Positions 6,909-11,998 of a stretch of DNA of 11,998 nt are shown piece by piece; positions within the stretch are counted from its first letter, which is position 1, and every line of letters begins with the position of its first letter. Made by a program: the position numbers and the translations under genes. Origin of the DNA: DATDYQ01 sp035288965 (GTDB lineage: Archaea; Nanobdellota; Nanobdellia; SCGC-AAA011-G17; JAGVZF01); contig DATDYQ010000106.1 in NCBI GenBank assembly GCA_035288965.1, positions 1 through 11,998 on the forward strand, read 5' to 3'. The notes under the pieces are model-generated. The model had not been told where the DNA came from, made no database searches, and saw only the letters and a program-made list of their open reading frames with translations.

Positions 6909-7973
6909 ATGTCAGCCATATACGAAATGTCCATAAGAGAAAAACTAGGAGACATAGAAAAATCATTAGCAGAAGATCAAAGAATAGATTATCTAGCAAA
7001 TAAAGAATTAATATTAAATATCTTAGAATTAAGAGAAAGAAAAAATGTATTAATTCTTGGACACAACTATATGGCTCCTTTAGTTTATCAACTTTCAAAC
7101 GAAAATCAAAGAGGAGATTCTTTAGCATTAAGCAGATATGCAGCAAAAGCAAATAATCCCATTATATTATTTGATGGTGTAAGATTTATGGCAGAAACAG
7201 CAAAGATACTAAATCCAGGAAAAAAAGTTTTGATTTCAGATTTAGCAGCAGGTTGTAGCCTAGCAGATAATTTTTCAGCAAAAGATGTTTTGGAATATAA
7301 ATCTAAATATCCAGGAATCCCAGTTGTTACATATATAAATTCATATGCTGAAGTTAAAGCAGAATCAGATTATTGTTGCACTTCTGCAAACGGATTAGAA
7401 GTTATTTTACATGCTGCAAGAGAATATAAAAAAGATAAAGTTCTTTTTATCCCAGATTCATTAATGGGAGAAAACCTACAGGATGATTTAGATAAAGATG
7501 GACATGCAATTGATTTAATCTACCCAGGAAAATATGATAAAAAATTTGCTAGATGTGAGGTTCATGAAAAAATTAAACCAGAGGATATTAGGAATATTAG
7601 ATTACAATATTCTATGCCCAAGAGGTCTAAAGATACTGCAATTATCGTTCATCCAGAATGTTTGAAAGAGACTGTTGCAGAAGCAGATTTTAGTGGAAGC
7701 ACATCAGCAATGGTTAAATACATTAGATCAAATCCAGAATTAAAAAAAGTTTATCTCGGAACAGAATGCGAGATGACCTCTAATATGGCAGCAGAATTTC
7801 CAGAAATAGAATTCATAAAAACATGTAATGTATTTTGCCAACATATGAGAAAAATAAATCTGGAAAAGATATTATATAGTTTACAGAATGAATTATATGA
7901 AATTAATGTAGATAAAGATATAGTTGCGAAAGCAAGACTATCAATAGATAGAATGCTGGAAATAAAAAAATGA
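6909..7973 (+). CDS. nadA: Quinolinate synthase
   Basis: A 354-residue iron-sulfur enzyme that condenses iminoaspartate with dihydroxyacetone phosphate to quinolinate, the de novo precursor of the pyridine ring. Family signatures: ILGHNYM (49-55), GDSLALSRYA (69-78), FMAETAKILNPGK (93-105), the SAEVKAESD-like SYAEVKAESD (145-154), CCTSAN (156-161) and FIPDS (180-184). The [4Fe-4S] ligands correspond to Cys116 (AGCSLAD), Cys216 (RCEVHE) and Cys310 (CQHMRKINLE); Cys306 precedes the last. AGGAG at 6899-6903 precedes the ATG, and the stop overlaps nadK by 4 bases. Oddly, neither the iminoaspartate supplier (NadB or aspartate dehydrogenase) nor NadC is in the operon or anywhere in the window. Identification is firm. 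Confidence 0.95.
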   Translation: MSAIYEMSIREKLGDIEKSLAEDQRIDYLANKELILNILELRERKNVLILGHNYMAPLVYQLSNENQRGDSLALSRYAAKANNPIILFDGVRFMAETAKILNPGKKVLISDLAAGCSLADNFSAKDVLEYKSKYPGIPVVTYINSYAEVKAESDYCCTSANGLEVILHAAREYKKDKVLFIPDSLMGENLQDDLDKDGHAIDLIYPGKYDKKFARCEVHEKIKPEDIRNIRLQYSMPKRSKDTAIIVHPECLKETVAEADFSGSTSAMVKYIRSNPELKKVYLGTECEMTSNMAAEFPEIEFIKTCNVFCQHMRKINLEKILYSLQNELYEINVDKDIVAKARLSIDRMLEIKK

Positions 7974-8851
7974 AACTTTCAAAGATAATTGTAGTTCCAA
8001 AGAGAAGCAAATATGAATTAGATTTAGAAAAATATAAATTTAATCATGATCAACTCATGAAAAAGTATGAAAGAGAAGGGGTTAATATAAGAAAAATAAT
8101 GGGAAGCCACAAAAGACAAAAAGAAGGATTAAAGAGATTAAAAATGTTAATACAGGAAAAGAACTTCATTTATAGAGAAAAATTAACTAAGGAATTGGTA
8201 AAGAAAGCAGATTTAATAATAGCCTATGGCGGAGATGGCCATTTCGGGTTTGTTTCGCATTTTATAGACAATACAACTTTTTTAGGAATAAATTCAGACA
8301 TAAAAACAAGTGAAGGAATCCTAACATATTTTGATATAGATAGTTTTGAAAAAAATTTTAAAAAAATTTTAAATGAAGACTTTAAAATTGAAGAATGGAC
8401 AAGATTGGAAGTAAAAAGAAATGATAAAAGAATAGGTTTAGCAACATCAGATATATTTTTGGGAGAAGTTGAAAGAAAATTTATGTCAAGACATATATTA
8501 AAACATAAAAATAAAAAAGAAGAGCAAAAATGTTCAGGGATTATAATATCTACAGGCACAGGATCAACAGGTTGGTACACTTCAGCTTCAAGATACCTGT
8601 TTAAAAAACCAAATAACTTTCCAAGAACAGCAAAATATGCAAGATTTTTAGTAACAGAGCCATATAAGGGAAGATTAAATGGTTATTCTATGTTAACAGG
8701 CATGTTAAATCAAGAAGAAGAAATAACAATAACATCATTAAATAATACAAAAGGAATAGTCTCATTAGATTCAATAGAGGAGTATGAATTTAACAGAGGA
8801 ACAAAAATAACAATTAAAATAGGGAAACCATTAAGAATAATCAGGATATAG
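7970..8851 (+). CDS. nadK: NAD kinase, divergent
   Basis: A 293-residue protein that should phosphorylate NAD to NADP. Evidence is the GGDG motif at 87-90 with catalytic Asp89 (family form usually GGDGT, here GGDGH), the LGINSD segment at 105-110, a counterpart of the NE motif (ATSDIFLGE, 158-166), and the conserved glycine-rich STGTGSTGWY at 194-203 in place of the usual TPTGSTAY. The N-terminal 80 residues are rich in Lys/Glu and poorly conserved, and a Lys-rich insertion (178-187) precedes the glycine-rich motif. The overall look is nearer the NADK2-like/divergent branch than to E. coli NadK. The ATG overlaps the nadA stop (ATGA). It is the last gene of the operon, and its 3' end overlaps the convergent methyltransferase gene by 11 bases. 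The NAD-operon context strongly supports the call. Confidence 0.88.
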   Translation: MKLSKIIVVPKRSKYELDLEKYKFNHDQLMKKYEREGVNIRKIMGSHKRQKEGLKRLKMLIQEKNFIYREKLTKELVKKADLIIAYGGDGHFGFVSHFIDNTTFLGINSDIKTSEGILTYFDIDSFEKNFKKILNEDFKIEEWTRLEVKRNDKRIGLATSDIFLGEVERKFMSRHILKHKNKKEEQKCSGIIISTGTGSTGWYTSASRYLFKKPNNFPRTAKYARFLVTEPYKGRLNGYSMLTGMLNQEEEITITSLNNTKGIVSLDSIEEYEFNRGTKITIKIGKPLRIIRI

Positions 8852-9764
8852 TATTTTTTAACATTATTATGTTTAATTCTTGCCAATATTCATAACCATT
8901 ATTATATTTCTTTTTTAATCCATTTCTCATCAAATAGTTAACCCATTTTTTATCATTTAAAATATTATTTACCTTTAATGGAACTTTCATTTTTTCTAAT
9001 ATTTTTACCTTCATCTTAGGTTTTTCTTTGAATAAAATATTCCAACACAAACTAGAAACATTTGTTATCAAAATTCCATTGTCATTTAAGTACCTTTGAC
9101 CGTTATGAACAAGATGTTTCAATAATCCTATTCCTTCATAAGGATTATCATCTATGCTATTTGGTCTAGGAACATAAGGAGGATTACAGATCATTAAATC
9201 AAATTTATTTCCATTCATTTTTTTTAATCCATCACCAGCATAAAAATTAGCCCTAATATCTTTTATATTATCCATGGCAGATTTTATTGCATAAGGATTT
9301 ATATCATTAATCAAGATAGATTTTAATTTTTTACATTTTTCTAAAACATATTTACTAAGAAATCCAGATCCACATCCTATTTCAACAGCACTTTTAAAAT
9401 TCGAATTTTTATTACACATCTTACTAAGAGCTTTGGCAAAGACCATGGTATCTATGGAAGGAGACCAAACATTAATATGAGAATAATCAGATATTACATT
9501 AACATCATCATATTCAACAACTCTTGGAAGACTAGAATAAAGAGAAAATAAACTGTCCCTTAAGCTAGGAGTTAATCTAGATATTCTGTAATTATCTGTC
9601 ATTAACACAGGATTATTAAATCTATATAAAAAAATCTTCTTATTTAATGGATGAGTAATAATTCTTTTTCCATTTTTTCTATCTCTCCCCATTACACTTG
9701 CTAATTCTACACCATTAGCCCATATTTCCTGTTTTTTTAGATCTTTACTTATCCTTATTAACAT
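8841..9764 (-). CDS. Class I SAM-dependent methyltransferase with NPPY motif
   Basis: A 307-residue protein. Motif I EIGCGSG is at 128-134, the acidic post-motif II is NDINPYAI at 153-160, and the catalytic NPPY is at 194-197 (DLMICNPPYVPRP). NPPY marks enzymes that methylate a planar nitrogen: protein glutamine (HemK/PrmC-like) or the exocyclic amine of adenine or guanine in RNA or DNA. The N-terminal 120 residues, containing a SPSIDTMVFAKAL stretch before the SAM domain, are not diagnostic. The target cannot be named from sequence alone. The gene has its own promoter (TATA at 9786-9796) and would be leaderless. It converges on nadK with an 11-base coding overlap, so it is not part of the NAD operon. 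No link to NAD is evident. Confidence 0.85.
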   Translation of the reverse strand: MLIRISKDLKKQEIWANGVELASVMGRDRKNGKRIITHPLNKKIFLYRFNNPVLMTDNYRISRLTPSLRDSLFSLYSSLPRVVEYDDVNVISDYSHINVWSPSIDTMVFAKALSKMCNKNSNFKSAVEIGCGSGFLSKYVLEKCKKLKSILINDINPYAIKSAMDNIKDIRANFYAGDGLKKMNGNKFDLMICNPPYVPRPNSIDDNPYEGIGLLKHLVHNGQRYLNDNGILITNVSSLCWNILFKEKPKMKVKILEKMKVPLKVNNILNDKKWVNYLMRNGLKKKYNNGYEYWQELNIIMLKNTIS

Positions 9765-9784
9765 AAACTATCCTTGAAAATTAC

Positions 9785-9796
9785 AAATATTTAAAT
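9785..9796 (-). promoter_or_regulatory. TATA box of the methyltransferase gene
   Basis: On the minus strand ATTTAAATATTT is centred about 27 bases before the ATG at 9764, the spacing expected for a leaderless archaeal transcript. The opposing nrtR promoter lies only about 25 bases away in the same 79-base intergenic gap. Confidence 0.55.
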
Positions 9797-9810
9797 TAAT
9801 CGTATCCAAA

Positions 9811-9822
9811 ACTTTTTTATAC
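9811..9822 (+). promoter_or_regulatory. TATA box of nrtR
   Basis: TTTTTATA (9814-9821), preceded by CCAAAAC, is centred about 26 bases before the GTG start at 9844. This predicts a leaderless mRNA beginning at or next to the GTG and supports that start. Confidence 0.55.
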
Positions 9823-9843
9823 TGTTTAACTATTCTATTTATT

Positions 9844-10527
9844 GTGAAAAAAAAAGATTATAATGCTGATAAGTATGATAAACCTTCTGTTACTGTAGAC
9901 ATGATAATTTTTACAGTTAAGGATGATGATTTTAATGTATTACTTGTAAAAAGAAATATTCCCCCATTTGAAAATTACTGGGCATTACCGGGCGGTTTTG
10001 TAAGAATAGAAGAATCTTTGGATGAAGCAGCAAAAAGGGAACTATCTGAAGAAACAGGAGTTAAAGACGTCTATCTAGAACAACTTTATACTTTTGGAAA
10101 TCCAAAAAGGGATCCAAGAACAAGAGTTATAACTGTAGCTTATTTTGCTTTGATCAATTCCAAGGATTTAGAGTTAAAAGCTTCAACAGATGTTTCTGAT
10201 GTAAAATGGTCTTCTGTATATAAAATGCCTGAGCTAGCATTTGATCATAAAACAATCATTGAGTATGCAGTTAAAAGATTAAGATGGAAGATGGAATACA
10301 CAACTGTAGGCTTTAAATTGCTTCCTAAAAAATTTACTTTAAGTCAACTTCAAAATATCTACGAGATTATATTCAATAAAAAATTTGATAAAAGAAATTT
10401 TAGAAAAAAAATATTATCTCTTGGATTAATAGAGCCAACAAAAGAGAAAACAATGAATGTTTCTCATAGGCCTGCAGAACTATACTCATTTAAAAGAAAG
10501 ATAGGTGAAATTATAGAGATATTATAA
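9844..10527 (+). CDS. nrtR: NrtR-type regulator of NAD metabolism (Nudix plus winged helix)
   Basis: A 227-residue, two-domain protein. Residues 13-145 are a Nudix domain opening with KPSVTVDMIIF and containing YWALPGGFV (45-53). The Nudix box has Gly51, Glu57, Arg65-Glu66, Glu69-Glu70 and Gly72, so the metal-site residues look intact. LYTFGNPKRDPRTRVITVAY (81-100) and AFDHKTIIEYA follow. Residues 150-227 (FTLSQLQNIYE, DKRNFRKKILSLGLI, RPAELYSF) match the C-terminal winged helix of the NrtR family, which binds DNA and responds to ADP-ribose in characterised bacterial members. Translation starts with GTG; a leaderless mRNA is predicted. The NAD operon is about 1 kb upstream. NrtR proteins were described chiefly from bacteria, so an archaeal copy suggests transfer. 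It may be bifunctional, since the box is not degenerate. Family call firm; regulation of this operon is inference. Confidence 0.9.
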   Translation: MKKKDYNADKYDKPSVTVDMIIFTVKDDDFNVLLVKRNIPPFENYWALPGGFVRIEESLDEAAKRELSEETGVKDVYLEQLYTFGNPKRDPRTRVITVAYFALINSKDLELKASTDVSDVKWSSVYKMPELAFDHKTIIEYAVKRLRWKMEYTTVGFKLLPKKFTLSQLQNIYEIIFNKKFDKRNFRKKILSLGLIEPTKEKTMNVSHRPAELYSFKRKIGEIIEIL

Positions 10528-10531
10528 AAAA
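10526..10531 (-). terminator. Oligo-T termination signal of the tRNA gene
   Basis: On the minus strand six T residues directly follow the discriminator base of the tRNA, a normal archaeal stop signal. They overlap the nrtR stop codon (10525-10527), so the two convergent genes share this spot. Confidence 0.55.
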
Positions 10532-10581
10532 TGAGGCTGCCCGGATTTGAACCGGGATCGTTCGGTCCCAAACCGAAAATT

Positions 10582-10602
10582 ATGGTCGATTATTACTAAT
10601 CT
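10582..10602 (-). other. 21-base tRNA intron in the D stem (between positions 22 and 23)
   Basis: The motif reads: central helix GGTT/GACC (one G-U), bulges AT^A on both strands with cuts after the second base, and an inner 5-bp helix GATTA/TAATC closed by GTAA, a GNRA-type loop. Removal restores GGTTATAATTTTCGG, an unbroken D-to-anticodon-stem run. The outer helix is weak (one pair), so this is a relaxed BHB. Repeated ATA at both ends allows small boundary shifts with the same product. Confidence 0.8.
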
Positions 10603-10623
10603 ATAACCAAGTTAAACCACAGC

Positions 10624-10654
10624 GATATGCTAAAATACATTTACTTACCTTAGT
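10624..10654 (-). other. 31-base tRNA intron in the acceptor stem (between positions 3 and 4)
   Basis: A complete BHB: outer helix TAG/CTG, 3-base bulges GG^A and TC^G, 4-bp central helix TATG/CATA, and 8-bp inner helix CTAAGGTA/TATTTTAG (two G-U) with an 8-base loop. Cutting after the second base of each bulge joins GGG to GCTG, producing a fully paired 7-bp acceptor stem. Independent agreement between the BHB and the restored stem is the main argument. Confidence 0.8.
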
Positions 10655-10656
10655 CC

Positions 10657-10678
10657 CATACTAGGTTAACCTGGTATG
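10657..10678. repeat. Near-perfect 22-base palindrome at the tRNA 5' end
   Basis: The centre is GGTTAACC (10664-10671) and the outer arms CATAC/GTATG, with a single mismatched pair (positions 6 and 17). In the pre-tRNA it would fold as a hairpin with a UUAA loop ending exactly at tRNA base 1. At DNA level it could bind a protein dimer. Confidence 0.55.
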
Positions 10679-10696
10679 TTTTATCCAACCAATCTC

Positions 10697-10740
10697 CTTT
10701 ATAAAATTATTGATAGGTCTAGCTTATTTAAATTTATAAA
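10697..10740 (-). promoter_or_regulatory. TATA-like boxes upstream of the tRNA gene
   Basis: The minus strand carries TTTTATAAA (10698-10706) and the longer AT run ATTTATAAATTTAAATA (about 10725-10738). They predict start sites near 10676 or 10702, that is, a 20-45 base leader holding the palindrome. A weaker GGATAAAAC (10678-10686) would place the start at tRNA base 1, without a leader. I cannot decide which is used. Confidence 0.4.
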
Positions 10741-10756
10741 TTTCTCCTTAATTATA

Positions 10757-11134
10757 TTAATCTTTTCTATTTATTAATCCAGTAATTTTAGTTCCACCAT
10801 AAGCAATTAATGATCCTAACAAAGTTTCAGCCATTCCCTTGTAATCACTTAACTTATCGCCTGGATTATCATAAGAAGAATTTGGTTCTACAAATCCTTG
10901 CCATAAAAGTTCAGCTAATGCAGATGATCCAAACCCGATTGCAGTAGAATATTTTTTTAATTCTGGAATCCTTTTCCCTAAAAGTTCAGCTCCATATTTT
11001 CCAGCAAGAAATGGTATTGTTCCTATTATTCCTGTATGGGCTACATCATTTGAATGCGGAAAAGCAGTTGCTATCTCAAAAGCTAGTTGATCTAAACTCT
11101 CTTTTCCTTGGTTAAAAACATCGCTTATTTTCAT
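10757..11134 (-). CDS. Small predicted membrane protein, unrecognised
   Basis: A 125-residue protein with three hydrophobic or glycine-rich segments at about 33-53, 63-82 and 101-121, compatible with short membrane helices. A polar loop containing EPNSSYDNPGDKLSDYKG lies before the last segment. Several Gly-rich turns and the DYKGMAETLLG stretch faintly resemble small integral proteins of the VanZ kind, too weakly to assign. The ATG at 11134 follows AAGGTGA, a reasonable ribosome binding site, and a promoter at 11166-11184 gives a leader of roughly ten bases. It is divergent from the 11247 gene and ends about 80 bases upstream of the tRNA region. Function unknown. Confidence 0.75.
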   Translation of the reverse strand: MKISDVFNQGKESLDQLAFEIATAFPHSNDVAHTGIIGTIPFLAGKYGAELLGKRIPELKKYSTAIGFGSSALAELLWQGFVEPNSSYDNPGDKLSDYKGMAETLLGSLIAYGGTKITGLINRKD

Positions 11135-11165
11135 CTTTTCACCTTAATATAGGAGGTTTTACAGC

Positions 11166-11184
11166 TTTATAAACCTTTCTATTA
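11166..11184 (-). promoter_or_regulatory. BRE/TATA promoter of the small membrane protein gene
   Basis: On the minus strand AATAGAAAGGTTTATAAA, differing by one base from the element in front of the 15-671 gene. The predicted start is near 11143, about ten bases before the ATG. Confidence 0.65.
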
Positions 11185-11202
11185 TTCATTATTAACTAGT
11201 AG

Positions 11203-11225
11203 TAACAAATAGAAAGATTTAAATA
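11203..11225 (+). promoter_or_regulatory. BRE/TATA promoter of the 11247 gene
   Basis: TAACAAATAGAAAGATTTA continues into the TATA box TTTAAATA (11218-11225). The box is centred about 25 bases before the ATG, so the mRNA is predicted to be leaderless. The first 19 bases are identical, in inverted orientation, to 702-720. Confidence 0.7.
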
Positions 11226-11246
11226 CTAGCCTTACCTTGTATTCAT

Positions 11247-11705
11247 ATGCCAAATAATCAAGAAAATAGAGGTGCAGCATACGCATTTTTTGATTGTGAT
11301 GCTTCTAAAGAACAGATAGAAAGAGCCATGCCAAATGTAAGATATGATGCTCGAACACCTGAAAATTTACAATTGTTATTACAAGAAGGAGTTTCTGGAT
11401 TAAGGATAGATGCAAAGTTAACTGATCTTATTGAATGTGAAAAGGATTATAGAATAATGTCAAGCGAAAGAATGGGGCAAGAAACAGGTTTTTCTGCTTT
11501 ATTAACTCACGGAGAAGAAATAAGACCGCTTTATAGAATGAAATATGCTATGGTAGCAAGTTATGATGGACATAGTAATGAAGATACAGCCAATGAATTA
11601 GGAGATATAGTTAATGACATTCATCGTAAATTTGGCAATGATCAAGATGTTTTTAGAGGAGCTGTAGTTTATGAGAAAGATGGTGAATATCAGTTTAAAG
11701 AATGA
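11247..11705 (+). CDS. Small soluble acidic protein, unrecognised
   Basis: A 152-residue, acidic, probably cytosolic protein with no signal peptide or TM segment. Visible stretches are AYAFFDCDASKEQIERAMP (11-29), the Asp/Glu-rich middle, LYRMKYAMVASYDGHSNED (95-113) and ANELGDIVNDIHRKFG, likely helical, near the C-terminus. The last part, FRGAVVYEKDGEYQF, looks like a beta hairpin. I cannot name a domain. The leaderless promoter with exact spacing to the ATG supports both the gene and its start. The stop is followed by an A/T-rich convergent terminator region. Confidence 0.75.
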   Translation: MPNNQENRGAAYAFFDCDASKEQIERAMPNVRYDARTPENLQLLLQEGVSGLRIDAKLTDLIECEKDYRIMSSERMGQETGFSALLTHGEEIRPLYRMKYAMVASYDGHSNEDTANELGDIVNDIHRKFGNDQDVFRGAVVYEKDGEYQFKE

Positions 11706-11716
11706 TAAAGCTTAAT

Positions 11717-11735
11717 TTAAAAAGAAAATTTTTTT
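11717..11735. terminator. Bidirectional oligo-T region between convergent genes
   Basis: The plus strand has seven T residues at 11729-11735, and the minus strand reads TTTTCTTTTT at 11718-11727. Either run would end archaeal transcription for the gene entering from its side. The first overlaps the stop codon of the minus-strand gene. Confidence 0.5.
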
Positions 11736-11998
11736 AATCACAATAAATATATTTTACAGGTAAATTACAACCAACAACATTACAATCTGGATTTTGTGAT
11801 AGTTTTTTGTCTTCGTCAATAATTTTTTGTAAACTATCTCCACTAGATTTATATAAACATTCTACTTTAGGATTATCTAAATCACAACAACCACATCCAC
11901 AAGCAATATAAGAATCTGTAATTTGTTTATCATTCTTTGTTGTTATCCAAACAGTAGATATTACTATCAAAGCTAATAATCCAAATAAGATTACAATC
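11734..11998 (-). CDS. Cysteine-rich membrane-anchored or secreted protein, 5' end outside the window
   Basis: The reading frame stays open to the window edge, so the TTG at 11968-11970 is not a convincing start. Reading upstream adds IVILFGLLAL, which together with IVISTVW forms a roughly 17-residue hydrophobic segment: an N-terminal anchor or signal peptide. The mature part, about 65 residues, carries eight cysteines: a CGCGCC cluster, then VEC, DC, GC and a C-terminal YC, with Lys/Asp-rich sequence between. An even count outside the membrane suggests disulfides; a metal-binding role is the alternative. Missing is probably only the extreme N-terminus. I do not recognise the family. Confidence 0.7.
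   Translation of the reverse strand, partial: IVILFGLLALIVISTVWITTKNDKQITDSYIACGCGCCDLDNPKVECLYKSSGDSLQKIIDEDKKLSQNPDCNVVGCNLPVKYIYCD

Larger units (their letters stand above)
10532..10657 (-). tRNA. tRNA-Pro (anticodon UGG) with two introns at non-canonical positions
   Basis: Minus-strand exons are 10657-10655 (positions 1-3), 10623-10603 (4-22) and 10581-10532 (23-73). Joined, they give 74 bases. The acceptor GGGGCTG/CAGCCTC pairs fully with one G-U. T8-A14, A15-T48 and G18G19 are present. The D stem is GTTT/TAAT with U13-U22 unpaired. The anticodon stem is TTCGG/CCGAA around loop TTTGGGA (UGG, G37). There is a 4-base variable loop, and the T arm is CCCGG/CCGGG with loop TTCAAAT. The discriminator is A; CCA is not encoded. 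Without splicing, the three bases before G4 (ATC) cannot pair with positions 70-72. Both introns sit in bulge-helix-bulge (BHB) motifs. The acceptor-stem intron hides the true 5' end from ordinary tRNA searches. Identity is very secure; the boundaries are predicted from structure. Confidence 0.88.

Noticed and set aside
10532..10623. A tRNA pseudogene or the 3' half of a trans-spliced tRNA with a broken acceptor stem
   Set aside because: The missing three bases are found 31 bases upstream in cis with a matching splice motif, and all tertiary-structure bases are present.
10694..10696. An alternative first tRNA exon, GAG, further upstream (within GGAGATTGG on the minus strand)
   Set aside because: GAG would pair with positions 70-72, but the flanking bases form no central helix with the sequence before GCTG. 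GGG at 10655-10657 gives a complete bulge-helix-bulge.
1..11998. CRISPR arrays, insertion sequences, integrase or attachment sites, rRNA
   Set aside because: I saw no regularly spaced repeats, transposase or integrase motifs, terminal inverted repeats, or rRNA-like sequence. The tRNA 3' end is not duplicated elsewhere in the window.

Overview
This is an AT-rich stretch, probably from an archaeon. The evidence is: a tRNA gene broken by two introns with bulge-helix-bulge (BHB) splice motifs; BRE/TATA-type promoters about 25 bases before start codons, with leaderless or very short leaders; and no bacterial -35/-10 promoters. Small genes, tight packing and simple membrane or cysteine-rich orphan proteins fit a DPANN-type archaeon (Woesearchaeota/Pacearchaeota-like). 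That lineage is an inference; no marker gene for it is present.

Layout. 15-671 (minus) is an unrecognised two-TM protein. 883-8851 (plus) is one tight eight-gene NAD operon: pncB, pncA, glutamine-dependent nadE, a radical SAM enzyme, a PLP-dependent aminotransferase-fold enzyme, a Nudix hydrolase, nadA and nadK. Neighbouring genes overlap or lie 2 bases apart. 8841-9764 (minus) is a class I methyltransferase that converges on nadK with an 11-base overlap. 9844-10527 (plus) is an NrtR-type regulator (Nudix domain plus winged helix). 10532-10657 (minus) is a tRNA-Pro(UGG) interrupted in the acceptor stem and the D stem. 10757-11134 (minus) and 11247-11705 (plus) are divergent orphan genes. 11734 to the window end (minus) is a cysteine-rich exported or membrane-anchored protein whose start lies outside.

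How the genes fit together. PncA deamidates nicotinamide, PncB makes nicotinate mononucleotide (NaMN), NadE amidates the dinucleotide (NaAD) to NAD, and NadK makes NADP. NadA makes quinolinate for de novo entry. The Nudix enzyme probably hydrolyses ADP-ribose or a related nucleotide. NrtR, encoded about 1 kb downstream, is the obvious candidate regulator. A 6+6 inverted repeat between the pncB promoter and start codon is a plausible operator. Not in the window are NadB or aspartate dehydrogenase, NadC, and the NaMN adenylyltransferase.

The two most interesting things are the radical SAM/PLP enzyme pair inside an otherwise fully interpretable NAD operon, and the tRNA-Pro gene. The tRNA only becomes a normal cloverleaf if a 31-base intron is removed between positions 3 and 4 and a 21-base intron between positions 22 and 23.
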